A stretch of 19,213 bases of DNA from Candidatus Nitrosopumilus sp. (GTDB taxonomy: Archaea > Thermoproteota > Nitrososphaeria > Nitrososphaerales > Nitrosopumilaceae). The notes beneath the pieces are model-generated. The model ran no database searches and was not told where the DNA came from. It saw only the letters and a list, made by a program, of their open reading frames with translations. A program made the position numbers and the translations under genes. Location of the stretch: contig JABMOR010000018.1 of assembly GCA_013203245.1 (NCBI GenBank), positions 1 to 19,213 on the forward strand, given 5' to 3'. Within the stretch, counting starts at the first letter, position 1. The number at the start of each line of letters is the position of its first letter. Below are positions 6,752 to 14,021 of this stretch, piece by piece.

Positions 6752-7042
6752 ATGGATTTTATTTGTAAGAAATGTGATTCTATATTTCATCTAGAAACAG
6801 ACAGAGAGTTAATTTGTGAAAATTGTAAGATTCAGTTAGACCTACTAGACCAACAGCTAAAAGTTAATCAAAAAAGAATCAATAAACTTGAAGAGCATAA
6901 AAAACATGAATTGAAAAATCCTAAATCCAAAAATTTAGAAACGCGTTTAGAAACTATGAAACGATTAGAGTATAATTTACAGCTAGAGTATAAGAAGCGT
7001 GATGGAATCATAAAAACAATGAATTCTAAAGTTACATTCTAA
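6752..7042 (+). CDS. Zinc-finger/coiled-coil protein
   Basis: A 96-residue protein beginning with a four-cysteine zinc knuckle pair, Cys5-Cys8 (CKKC) and Cys22-Cys25 (CENC), followed from residue 29 by a charged helix rich in Lys, Glu and Leu (LDLLDQQLKVNQKRINKLEEH) and probably forming a coiled coil to the end. The layout resembles small zinc-ribbon adaptor or DNA-binding proteins of archaea. It starts with ATG right after an AT-rich promoter region (TTTTATAACAATTATA at about 6724-6739). The neighbouring genes give no functional link. Role unknown. Confidence 0.65.
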   Translation: MDFICKKCDSIFHLETDRELICENCKIQLDLLDQQLKVNQKRINKLEEHKKHELKNPKSKNLETRLETMKRLEYNLQLEYKKRDGIIKTMNSKVTF

Positions 7043-7226
7043 ATCTTTCCACTCTAATTTGAAATCATATCTTTTGTTTAGAACTTTTTTAGTATCTGAG
7101 GAGATTAGATGATATTTTATTGCTCAGGAAGGGATATTTGGAATACTTGTTTTACTTAGTTATTTTTGATTTCCTGTAAATCATTTTTTACACCGGAAAT
7201 TAAGTACATATTCTAAAATTAAATAC
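7043..7226. other. Intergenic spacer before the CdvB-family gene
   Basis: This 184-nt spacer has no open frame longer than about 20 codons. TAAGTACATA at about 7201-7210 lies 24 nt upstream of the ATG at 7227 and is the likely TATA box. A stretch ATGATA...CTCAGG around 7108-7129 looks loosely like C/D-box sequence, but the boxes are incomplete. Confidence 0.35.
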
Positions 7227-7868
7227 ATGCCTGGTTTAACTGACAAATGGTCAAAGCAATCAAAGCCTAGTATTACTGAACAAATCAATGATACTATCAA
7301 GCCTAAAGGTGCCTTAAAACCACGAGTTCAGGAAGGAATTAAAAAATTACAATTACAAATTAAAAAATTAGATACTATGCTATCAAGTTTGCAAGCACGT
7401 GATGCAAAATTATTCCAACGAATTGTAGATGCAACACAAAAACATGATAATCAAACAGCCAAAGTTCTTGGAAATGAACTAGCTGAAGTACGAAAAGTAA
7501 CAAAAATTTTAAGCAGTGCTAGAATAGCATTAGAACAAATAGAATTACGATTAGCAACATGCAGTGATCTTGGAGATACTGTAGTAGCTATAATGCCAAC
7601 AATGGGATTGATGAAGAATCTTAAATCGTCTCTTGGAAAAGTTATGCCAGGAGCTGAGCAAGAAATTAGTCAAATGGCAGAAATGCTTGGTGGCTTTATG
7701 ACAGAAAGTTTCTCAGGAGATGCAGCATTTGGAGTGGATGCAACAACTAATGCAGAATCTGAAAGTATCTTAAAAGAAGCTGCTGCTGTTGCTGAAAGTT
7801 CAGTAGGACAAATGTTCCCTTCAGTTCCAACTGATAGTCAAGAAGCAACAACTAGTAGATATCTTTAG
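7227..7868 (+). CDS. ESCRT-III-like cell division protein, CdvB family
   Basis: A 213-residue protein with the Snf7/ESCRT-III layout: a basic N-terminal helical hairpin (residues 30-110, KPRVQEGIKKLQLQIKKLDTMLSSLQARD then a second long helix with AEVRKVTKILSSARIALEQIELRL), a middle helix (113-160, GDTVVAIMPTMGLMKNLKSSLGKVMPGAEQEI), and an acidic C-terminal tail (160-213) ending SRYL. ESCRT-III proteins polymerise on membranes and constrict the division neck in Thermoproteota and Nitrososphaerota. The length and absence of a clear C-terminal winged helix point to a CdvB1/B2-type paralog, not the CdvA-binding CdvB. cdvA and cdvC are not nearby. Probable leaderless promoter directly upstream. 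Confidence 0.82.
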   Translation: MPGLTDKWSKQSKPSITEQINDTIKPKGALKPRVQEGIKKLQLQIKKLDTMLSSLQARDAKLFQRIVDATQKHDNQTAKVLGNELAEVRKVTKILSSARIALEQIELRLATCSDLGDTVVAIMPTMGLMKNLKSSLGKVMPGAEQEISQMAEMLGGFMTESFSGDAAFGVDATTNAESESILKEAAAVAESSVGQMFPSVPTDSQEATTSRYL

Positions 7869-7879
7869 TTCTAAAATTT

Positions 7880-8347
7880 TTATTCATTAAATGAATCTCT
7901 AGATTCTTTAATTTTCTTAACTCTACTACCTTCGTCATCAATTATTCTATCAACACCAGAAAGTCTTTCTCTTAATGTATTGATAATAGAACCTACTTCG
8001 TCTGCTTCATTTTCTACACGTTGTCTTTTATTGGCAAGTTCTACAATTCCTTTATTTTCTTCTTCAATGTACTCACTAACTTTCTGAAGCTTTTCTTTAA
8101 GATTTTTAATGTCAACTGATTCTTCTTCAATATCTTTTTCAAGTAAAGTTCTCTTATCTTTGAGATTTTTAATCATTAAACCGACATAATCTATTGCTTC
8201 TTCTAATTTTGCCCGTTTACCCATTAATTCTCCAATTCCAATTTGGCTGGTAGATTCTGTTGTAAAGTTAGATTCTTCAGTGTTAGTACTCTCGCTTCTT
8301 TCTTCTACCATTTCTCCTCCCTCTTCATTTTTGAATTTATCAAACAT
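7880..8347 (-). CDS. Coiled-coil protein
   Basis: A 155-residue acidic protein. Residues 1-37 are a Ser/Thr/Glu-rich disordered start (EERSESTNTEESNFTTESTS), and residues 38-150 form one long heptad-rich coiled coil (KRAKLEEAIDYV, IKNLKDKRTLLEKDIEEE, IKNLKEKLQKVSEYIEEE). The segment IKNLKxKxxxxxxxIEEE occurs twice, 20 residues apart, which suggests an internal repeat. It converges with the CdvB-family gene, with only 11 nt between stops. A structural or adaptor role is inferred; a link to division is possible only from position. The ORF could also start at the internal ATG at residue 13. Confidence 0.65.
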   Translation of the reverse strand: MFDKFKNEEGGEMVEERSESTNTEESNFTTESTSQIGIGELMGKRAKLEEAIDYVGLMIKNLKDKRTLLEKDIEEESVDIKNLKEKLQKVSEYIEEENKGIVELANKRQRVENEADEVGSIINTLRERLSGVDRIIDDEGSRVKKIKESRDSFNE

Positions 8348-8445
8348 TTTATGATTTATTTTTCAAAATGGGAATAAAAAGTTACATTACATCTCAAAGC
8401 TGACCTTATGAATAATTTTTAGTCAATTAAAGAAAAAAATGGTGA

Positions 8446-9000
8446 TTATTTCACCGATATTGAATTTCTAAATTCTTGGTTTGAACCAATTATATTTTCA
8501 GTATTTGTGGTTTGATCTTCAACTTGTAGAATCTTGATATTTTGAGCCGATTCAAGATTTTTAATCATGAAATTCATTAATGCAACTACAATCACGTTTT
8601 CTTCTAATTCTACATCAAATCCAGAAAATATGACCTTGAAGCCTAGTTCTACATCTAAGAGATCTTCATTTTCTACAACCTCCCACTGATTTTCTCCTAA
8701 CTTTGATACTTTTCCATCAAAAATGACGATTCCTGCATTGTATGACTTGTAATTTACATATCCCCAAGTCATTTTCTCATCCATTGATAGGATTCTTTGT
8801 AAATCCTCTTCTACAAGATCATTAGGTAAGGCATAATGGTTAACTTTGAGCTTCCCATCAACCATTTTTTCTGTTAGAATTTCTCTACTTTCTTCCTGAT
8901 TTACTTTATTTTCTGCAAACGCATTTACAGATAGTGGTGAAGTACCAAGCATCAAGAGGATGACTAATACTCCAATAATTCGAATCTTGAGTTTTACCAT
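8446..9000 (-). CDS. Secreted protein of unknown function
   Basis: A 184-residue protein with a clean Sec-type signal peptide: basic KLKIR, hydrophobic IIGVLVILLMLG, then SVNAFA before ENKVNQ as the probable cleavage site near residue 30. The mature part is acidic with mixed alpha/beta character (MTWGYVNYKSYNAGIVIFDGKVSKL, DVELGFKVIFSGFDVELEENVIVVALMNFMI) and contains no cysteine. No domain is recognised. Divergent from the winged-helix regulator at 9295, so it could be one of its targets; that is inference. An AT-rich TATA candidate lies at about 9006-9020 on the minus strand. Confidence 0.65.
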   Translation of the reverse strand: MVKLKIRIIGVLVILLMLGTSPLSVNAFAENKVNQEESREILTEKMVDGKLKVNHYALPNDLVEEDLQRILSMDEKMTWGYVNYKSYNAGIVIFDGKVSKLGENQWEVVENEDLLDVELGFKVIFSGFDVELEENVIVVALMNFMIKNLESAQNIKILQVEDQTTNTENIIGSNQEFRNSISVK

Positions 9001-9225
9001 GTCAAAATTATATCTAAATAATAGATTAGGAACGGTGAGGAATCATCTTGTTCTTCATATACTAAATTCTATCAAAATTGCCAAAAATTTAGAAAAATAA
9101 GATTATTTTCATGAAAATGATATTTTTTAGGAAAATTTCATTTTTTTGAATTAATTTTCAGGTATAATTTTTTTCAAAATTTTTCAAAATTACTAAAAAT
9201 AGAGTATTTTTTTGGTAAAACTACT

Positions 9226-9294
9226 GTTCCGCTTTGCGTTCCGCTATGAAGTTTCATAATGTCCCTGATAAACCCCATTGTTCTATACTAGAGC
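9226..9294 (+). promoter_or_regulatory. Leader with direct and inverted repeats before the winged-helix gene
   Basis: Within the 294-nt spacer 9001-9294, the first two thirds are extremely AT-rich (with TTTTTCAAAA repeats near 9165-9190 and a palindrome ATTTTCATGAAAAT near 9104-9117). The last 70 nt are GC-enriched. GTTCCGCT is repeated at 9226-9233 and 9238-9245 (12-bp period), directly followed by the inverted repeat TATGAA-GT-TTCATA at 9245-9258. They could be operators of the winged-helix protein, or a structured 5' leader if transcription starts near 9225 from the TATA-like AGTATTTTTTTGG. Confidence 0.4.
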
Positions 9295-9582
9295 ATGTCA
9301 AAACAACAATACAGGTCCGAAATGGGCATAATGGGTGATATCTTAGATGTAACCGCCGATGGCGGCCGTGGTGGAGTTATCGTATCTGCAATCTCTCGCA
9401 AAGCCAACCTATCTCACTATGCAGTACTAGACAAATGTGAGAAGCTGGTAGAAGCAGGCTTAGTAGAATCCGTCAAAAACGATAGGAATAGAATCTTTTT
9501 GATTACTGAAAAAGGATTTCTATTTTTCCAGGAATTCAAGAAATTTCAAGGACTCGTAGAAAGCATGAATCTAAGGTATTGA
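9295..9582 (+). CDS. Winged helix-turn-helix transcriptional regulator
   Basis: A 95-residue single-domain regulator. The pattern EMGIMGDILDVTADGG-GGVIVSAISRKANLSHYAVLDKCEKLVEAGLVESV-NRIFLITEKGFLFFQEFKKF is the archaeal wHTH layout: helix 1, the HTH (SAISRKANLSHYAVLDKCEKL, about residues 32-52), a beta wing and a final helix. It is of the HTH_45/ArnR1-like kind that is greatly expanded in Nitrososphaerota. Its first 120 nt are about 50-55 % GC, far above the neighbouring genes, which may reflect high expression or different origin. Repeats in its leader could be autoregulatory sites. It is followed after 4 nt by the membrane HTH protein. Confidence 0.85.
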   Translation: MSKQQYRSEMGIMGDILDVTADGGRGGVIVSAISRKANLSHYAVLDKCEKLVEAGLVESVKNDRNRIFLITEKGFLFFQEFKKFQGLVESMNLRY

Positions 9583-9586
9583 GCAT

Positions 9587-10615
9587 ATGAATCCAGAAAT
9601 CGTACCAATACATAGGAAAGAGTCTCTTGGAGAAGATGGAATACTTTTTGTAAGGACTGAAGGTATTATCGATACAATGGTCAAAATACCTCTTTTGGTA
9701 GCTAGCATGATTATTGTAGCAGCTATAATGCCAATTCAGTCTTCATTCAGTTCTCCTAGAACCTTAGATCTAATCATTTATCCTGATGGATCAACACACG
9801 TTTCTACAGAAATTGATGTAGATCCATTTGTTACTGATTATGAACTTGATCTATTTGGAAGTACTATTGACAATTTTGTAGCTGTAGGTGAAAATGGGTT
9901 TTTGTTAACAACTGATGTTGTAGGAAATTTTGCATTAATTGAAACTTTTGGTTCATCTGTTATTTCTATAGAATATGATATTCATGATCTAGTATCCAAA
10001 CAAGGTAGAGTTTGGACATTTTCTTTAGATGCTCCTTCTGATTTTACATTACTTTTGCCAAAAAATTCTGCAATCGTTGGAATGACAAATCTCCCAATAA
10101 ATATGGAAATTATTGATGACAAAAATCAATTAACCCTTTCTAATGGCCAAGCAGAAATCAATTATCTTTTTAGTACAAATTCAATAATCCCTGATCCTAT
10201 AGATCCAGTTAATCCTACATCCACATCTGATTATCTTTCATATGCATTAATTGCTGGAGTTGTATCTGCTGCAGTAATAGGAATTGCAGCAATTATTCGC
10301 TTTAAACAAAAAATTGTAAAACCAATACAAGATCAACAATTAACTCAAACAACACAAAAAATTGAAACCATTGATACTGAAACAATTTTCAAACTAAATC
10401 CAGATATCCGCGAAGATGATAAAGAGATAGTGAAGTTTATCTCTGATAATGGAGGACAAGCATTTGAAAGTGAATTGCGTAAAAAATTCTTACAACCAAG
10501 AACTACAATGTGGCGTGCAGTGAAGAGATTGGAGCGTAATGAAATTATTGAAATTGAAAAGAAAGATTTGCAAAATTTAGTAAAACTACGAAAGAATATG
10601 GAGAAAGAGGAATGA
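9587..10615 (+). CDS. Membrane-associated winged-helix regulator (COG2512-like)
   Basis: A one-component transmembrane regulator. From the ATG at 9587 the product has 342 residues; an alternative ATG at 9677 gives 312 residues starting MVKIPLLVASMIIVAA, which would put a signal peptide or anchor at the N-terminus. An outside beta-rich domain follows (about residues 58-205, LDLIIYPDGSTHVSTEIDVDPF...), then a membrane helix (about 218-242, YALIAGVVSAAVIGIAAIIRF), a polar linker, and a cytoplasmic winged helix (about 275-340, DIREDDKEIVKFISDNGGQAFESELRKKF...TTMWRAVKRLERNEII). Archaeal membrane HTH proteins of this layout are thought to pass envelope signals to transcription. It overlaps the next gene by 4 bp. 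Confidence 0.78.
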   Translation: MNPEIVPIHRKESLGEDGILFVRTEGIIDTMVKIPLLVASMIIVAAIMPIQSSFSSPRTLDLIIYPDGSTHVSTEIDVDPFVTDYELDLFGSTIDNFVAVGENGFLLTTDVVGNFALIETFGSSVISIEYDIHDLVSKQGRVWTFSLDAPSDFTLLLPKNSAIVGMTNLPINMEIIDDKNQLTLSNGQAEINYLFSTNSIIPDPIDPVNPTSTSDYLSYALIAGVVSAAVIGIAAIIRFKQKIVKPIQDQQLTQTTQKIETIDTETIFKLNPDIREDDKEIVKFISDNGGQAFESELRKKFLQPRTTMWRAVKRLERNEIIEIEKKDLQNLVKLRKNMEKEE

Positions 10616-11433
10616 AAATACTAGCATTATTTACAATATTTGTATTAATTTTTGGAACAGCATCAACATCATTGGTTAATGATGCATATGCACAAAACGA
10701 TCCTAACATCTTACTACGTATTGCTGCACAAGCAGATGAACAAATCTCACAACAACTAGAAAGATCTTATGGAGATTCAATACCTTCTGATATTCAAACT
10801 CTACATTCACAAGGACAAATGGCAGTAGTATCATTAGAAAAGTCTCTACCTGATGATATAGAACAAGCAAGAGAAGATTTCCTTACTGCAATGAAATTAT
10901 TCCAACAAATTTCTAGAATAATTTCTGAATCCACTACAGAAGCAAAAATAACTAGATCTGATATATCTGACAGAGATCTCAAAAGTGAATTAAATAGATT
11001 ACACAAATATTTTCAAAACTTAAAAACAGTATCTGAAAAACAAAACACAGGAATTGAATTATCTGAAATTAAAGAATTATTTATTTTAGCAAATGAACAG
11101 ATAAACTCTGGACAAACCTCAGATGCAACTCAAACAATTGAAGAAATAAAATCACTAATAATTTCAATTAAACAACACATCCAGGATTCCTCATCTAATT
11201 CCGCATCAGATAGAGTCAAGAAATTTATTTTAAACCAATTACAGAAAATTCAAACTATTCTAGACACAGCAAACATAGATCCTAATTCTTCAGAATTTGT
11301 TGAAGCCGAGTCTTTAATTAATGAAATTGAAAATTTGATATCAGAAGACAAAATCTCTGATGCCAAGATAAAATTTGGAGAATTGAATAAAATAGTAAAG
11401 ATAATTAAAAAATCAATTCATAAGATAACATAA
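10612..11433 (+). CDS. Secreted helical protein
   Basis: A 273-residue protein with a signal peptide (MKILALFTIFVLIFGTASTS...DAYA before QNDPN). The mature part is almost entirely helical and charged, with repeated heptad-like stretches (ADEQISQQLERSYG, EQAREDFLTAMKLFQQISRII, IKELFILANEQINSGQTSDATQTIEEIKSLI, AESLINEIENLISEDKISDAKIKFGELNKI). The last two share an I-E-x-L-I-x-E-D/S-x-S-D-A pattern and may be an internal repeat. No enzymatic motif or cysteine. Its ATG overlaps the stop of the membrane HTH gene (ATGA), so it is translationally coupled and probably works with it, perhaps as a ligand-sensing or inhibitor subunit; that is inference. Confidence 0.72.
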   Translation: MKILALFTIFVLIFGTASTSLVNDAYAQNDPNILLRIAAQADEQISQQLERSYGDSIPSDIQTLHSQGQMAVVSLEKSLPDDIEQAREDFLTAMKLFQQISRIISESTTEAKITRSDISDRDLKSELNRLHKYFQNLKTVSEKQNTGIELSEIKELFILANEQINSGQTSDATQTIEEIKSLIISIKQHIQDSSSNSASDRVKKFILNQLQKIQTILDTANIDPNSSEFVEAESLINEIENLISEDKISDAKIKFGELNKIVKIIKKSIHKIT

Positions 11434-11464
11434 GCTTCATATACATTTTCTAAATAATTTGAGC

Positions 11465-11659
11465 ATGGCATCTAAAGCAATTATTGTCGGCGTAGGTGTT
11501 CCAATGATTATTGTAGGTGCTTTGATGGCTTGGCTATGGGCTCCACTTGAAGGAGATTTTCAAAATCAAGTAGAGCTTGTAGGAAGCACAATTGGAATTT
11601 TGGGAGTGATATTTTTTATCTCTGGATTATTTTATACAAAAGAACCAGTAATGCATTAG
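11465..11659 (+). CDS. Small two-helix membrane protein
   Basis: A 64-residue protein starting MASKAIIVGVGVPMIIVGALMAWLWAPL. Two membrane helices (about residues 4-24 and 38-57, VGSTIGILGVIFFISGLFYT) are joined by an acidic loop (LEGDFQNQVEL). A TTG two codons earlier (11459) is also in frame, but TTCATATAC at 11437-11445 lies 24 nt before the ATG at 11465, favouring a leaderless mRNA from there. Size and layout match the proteins at 4986 and 13080. It precedes queE on the same strand but has its own promoter. Function unknown. Confidence 0.7.
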   Translation: MASKAIIVGVGVPMIIVGALMAWLWAPLEGDFQNQVELVGSTIGILGVIFFISGLFYTKEPVMH

Positions 11660-11700
11660 AAACTCAGTGAATAAATAATGAAAAAAATTACGATTATTAC

Positions 11701-12414
11701 TTGAAAGTCAGATTATTTGAAATATTTACATCAGTTGAAGGTGAAGGAATTCTTTATGGAACAAAGACTCTTTTTGTTAGACTTGCAGGATGTCCTTTTA
11801 CCTGTTTTTACTGTGATACAAAAGAATCACTCCCTCTTGATTCTGGAACAGAATATTCTATTGAAGATGCAAACAAGCTAATTGATTCTAATTTAAAAAA
11901 GCAAACTTACAAAGTTAATTTTACTGGTGGTGATCCACTGATTCAGCATGAAGCAGTAGCATTACTTGCAAAACATATTCAGGAAAAGAAAATTCCAACT
12001 TATCTTGAATCATCATGTTTTGATGTTGATAGATTTGATCATGTTTTACCATTTATTGATATTGTTAAAATTGAATTTAAAACAAAGGATTCTGATTTTG
12101 TTGATGCAAAACATTATGATAAATTAATTGGTCATACAATGAAATGCCTTCAATCATCTGTAAAATCAAAGAAAACAACATACATCAAAGTTGTAGTTAG
12201 CTCAAAGACTCAACCAAATGAATTTGCAAAATTAGTAAAAGAAATTTTTGATATCGTATCTAAAGATGATCTTGATGGATTTATCATTCAACCTACATAT
12301 GGAATTTCAGAACCATCACTAGATCTTTTATTGGAATTGTATGATTTGGTATATCCTCATTACATCCATGTTAAGGTAGTACCTCAATTACACAAATTCA
12401 TTGGTGCCCCATAA
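11701..12414 (+). CDS. queE: 7-carboxy-7-deazaguanine synthase
   Basis: Radical-SAM enzyme that converts 6-carboxy-tetrahydropterin to 7-carboxy-7-deazaguanine, the ring-contraction step of preQ0 synthesis. The 237-residue product has the FeS-cluster motif CPFTCFYC (Cys31, Cys35, Cys38; the CxxxCxxC form), IFTSVEGEG (8-16) typical of QueE, and TGGDPLIQ (75-82) for SAM binding. It starts with TTG; a TATA-like GAATAAATAATG lies about 25 nt upstream, so the mRNA is probably leaderless. In archaea preQ0 is used for archaeosine in the tRNA D-arm. folE follows after a 64-nt spacer and queC lies 1 kb downstream on the opposite strand. Confidence 0.93.
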   Translation: MKVRLFEIFTSVEGEGILYGTKTLFVRLAGCPFTCFYCDTKESLPLDSGTEYSIEDANKLIDSNLKKQTYKVNFTGGDPLIQHEAVALLAKHIQEKKIPTYLESSCFDVDRFDHVLPFIDIVKIEFKTKDSDFVDAKHYDKLIGHTMKCLQSSVKSKKTTYIKVVVSSKTQPNEFAKLVKEIFDIVSKDDLDGFIIQPTYGISEPSLDLLLELYDLVYPHYIHVKVVPQLHKFIGAP

Positions 12415-12478
12415 TTTTAGCACCTGCCTAAAAATCAGATTAGGTTCAAATACTAGAAAAATTCTGTGAGAATATCAA

Positions 12479-13036
12479 ATGGACCAAGAGCGTGTAAAAA
12501 AACTCGTAAGAGAATTAATTATTGAACTTGGTGAAGATCCTACACGTGAAGGGTTACGTGAAACTCCTGAAAGAATTGCAAATATGTATAAAGAAATTTT
12601 TGGTGGCTATGATTCTGATTCAGAACTATCTGTTCAATTCTCAGAAGATTCTGATGTAGTAATTGCTCGTGATATTCAATTTTATTCAATGTGTGAACAC
12701 CACATGTTACCATTTTATGGAAAAGTTCACATTGCTTACTCACCAAATGGTCGAGTCTTTGGAATTTCAAAACTTGTTCGATTAGTGGAAAAATATTCAA
12801 AAAGACTACAAATTCAGGAACGACTTACAAAAAACATTGCTGATGAACTGCACTCTCAAGGAGTAAAAGGTGTGGTAGTTTTAGTAGATGCTGAACACCT
12901 ATGTATGAAAATGCGTGGAGTCAAAAATGATGCAACACTTTCTTCATCAGCATTTAGAGGAATTTACGAAAATAAAGAAGAAAAAACAGGCATAATGTCA
13001 CTCATTAGAGAACGTGCCTCAAGTTTATCGATTTAG
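12479..13036 (+). CDS. folE: GTP cyclohydrolase I
   Basis: Hydrolyses GTP to 7,8-dihydroneopterin triphosphate, the first step of both pterin and 7-deazaguanine synthesis. The 185-residue protein is of the usual length; MCEHHMLPFYGKVHIAY (residues 71-87) supplies the Zn ligand Cys72 and active-site His74/His75, and AEHLCMKMRGV (138-148) gives His140 and the second Zn ligand Cys142. RLQIQERLT (109-117) is the typical substrate-pocket segment. This is type IA, not the type IB enzyme common in other archaea. Location between queE and queC argues for use in archaeosine synthesis. The spacer before it has a weak CCTAA/TTAGG inverted repeat (12427-12444). Confidence 0.95.
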   Translation: MDQERVKKLVRELIIELGEDPTREGLRETPERIANMYKEIFGGYDSDSELSVQFSEDSDVVIARDIQFYSMCEHHMLPFYGKVHIAYSPNGRVFGISKLVRLVEKYSKRLQIQERLTKNIADELHSQGVKGVVVLVDAEHLCMKMRGVKNDATLSSSAFRGIYENKEEKTGIMSLIRERASSLSI

Positions 13037-13050
13037 AGAATACTGAAAAA

Positions 13051-13060
13051 TTAAATAATC
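13051..13060 (+). promoter_or_regulatory. TATA box of the small membrane gene at 13080
   Basis: TTAAATAATC is centred about 25 nt before the ATG at 13080, which supports a leaderless mRNA and the choice of that ATG over the TTG at 13068. Confidence 0.5.
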
Positions 13061-13079
13061 ACCATTTTTGATCACAATC

Positions 13080-13331
13080 ATGGGAGCAAATCCGTACATT
13101 CACATTCCAAAAGAATCATGGCCAAATTGGACATGGTATGCAATTGAATGTATCATTGTAATTGCAATCTCAATGTTGACTTCAAGTAAAATTACTGATT
13201 CAATTGAAGGACTTTCTCCCGAAGTACAAAACTATGTGTTTATGGGAATTGTTGGTGGATTCTTTTTAGTTTGGTATATTGGTATCAGAGGTTTAATTCT
13301 AAAAAAGAAAATTCTTAGAAATAGTTACTAA
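13080..13331 (+). CDS. Small two-helix membrane protein
   Basis: An 83-residue protein starting MGANPYIHIPKESWPNWTWY. A first membrane helix (about residues 18-36, WYAIECIIVIAISMLTS), a loop (SKITDSIEGLSPEVQN), and a second helix (about 53-75, YVFMGIVGGFFLVWYIGIRGLIL) with a basic tail KKKILRNSY. Its stop lies 3 nt from the end of convergent queC. The role is unknown; being surrounded by 7-deazaguanine genes could mean nothing more than genome compaction. Confidence 0.7.
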   Translation: MGANPYIHIPKESWPNWTWYAIECIIVIAISMLTSSKITDSIEGLSPEVQNYVFMGIVGGFFLVWYIGIRGLILKKKILRNSY

Positions 13332-13333
13332 AA

Positions 13334-14008
13334 TTATTTTAGATATTTTGTTTTGTCTATAATTCCAGCTTTTACAAATGCAATTTTTCTATTATTACAA
13401 GATTCACAAACTCCACAATGATATTTTTTATTTGAATAACAACTCCACGTTTTGAATATGGAATCACCCAAAATTTTCATTCCTGATTTTAATAAATCAC
13501 TTTTTGATAGTCCCATTCTATATGGTGACCAAATTTCAATATTTTTTCGTAGTTTTGATTTAATTCCATCAATTTCACCTTGATTAAATGCATTTTCTAG
13601 CTTTTTTGCAAAAATCGGTCTGCAATCAGGATAATGTTTGTCTCCAGTATGAGCACCATATACTACTAGAGTGGCATTTAATGTAAAAGCCCATGCTGAG
13701 GCAATTGATAGAAAAACTGCATTTCTAATTGGCACTACAATTGAATATTCAAATTTACTGGGAATTTTTCTTTTAGAACTTGTTAAAACATTAGAATTTC
13801 CATACAAGTCTTTCATAAAACCAATATCAATTATTTTATGCTGTTTTAATCCCAATTTTTTTGCAAAAGATTTAGCAGCTGCAATTTCACTATTTGCTTT
13901 TTGACCATATGAAAATGTAATACCGTACAACTCATATTTTGATTTCAAATATGAAACAGCACAAACAGAGTCTACTCCTCCACTAAAAACAATAACTGCT
14001 TTCTTCAT
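13334..14008 (-). CDS. queC: 7-cyano-7-deazaguanine (preQ0) synthase
   Basis: ATP-dependent conversion of 7-carboxy-7-deazaguanine to preQ0. The 224-residue product has the PP-loop SGGVDS (residues 9-14), VPIRN (92-96), YPDCR (126-130) and a C-terminal four-cysteine Zn site (Cys190, Cys198, Cys201, Cys204; HCGVCESCNNRK), all typical of QueC. Canonical enzymes have VPNRN; the Ile variant is a small deviation. It starts with ATG 12 nt after the thrB stop, and GGTGA at 14017-14021 gives a Shine-Dalgarno motif, so it is probably the last gene of a GPN GTPase-thrB-queC operon. Confidence 0.92.
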   Translation of the reverse strand: MKKAVIVFSGGVDSVCAVSYLKSKYELYGITFSYGQKANSEIAAAKSFAKKLGLKQHKIIDIGFMKDLYGNSNVLTSSKRKIPSKFEYSIVVPIRNAVFLSIASAWAFTLNATLVVYGAHTGDKHYPDCRPIFAKKLENAFNQGEIDGIKSKLRKNIEIWSPYRMGLSKSDLLKSGMKILGDSIFKTWSCYSNKKYHCGVCESCNNRKIAFVKAGIIDKTKYLK

Positions 14009-14016
14009 AATTCATT

Positions 14017-14021
14017 TCACC
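14017..14021 (-). promoter_or_regulatory. Ribosome binding site GGTGA of queC
   Basis: GGTGA lies 8 nt before the queC ATG and overlaps the thrB stop, consistent with translation from a shared mRNA. Confidence 0.5.

Noticed and set aside
7100..7160. C/D-box sRNA in the spacer before the CdvB-family gene
   Set aside because: ATGATA and CTGA-like words occur, but no correctly ordered C, D', C', D set with normal spacing.
9246..9338. Overlapping upstream mini-ORF of 30 codons starting at ATG 9246
   Set aside because: It overlaps the start of the winged-helix gene in another frame, has no protein-like composition and its ATG is part of an inverted repeat.
12415..12478. preQ1/preQ0 riboswitch between queE and folE
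   Set aside because: Only a weak CCTAA/TTAGG pairing is visible, with none of the conserved bases of preQ1 classes, and the spacer is too short.
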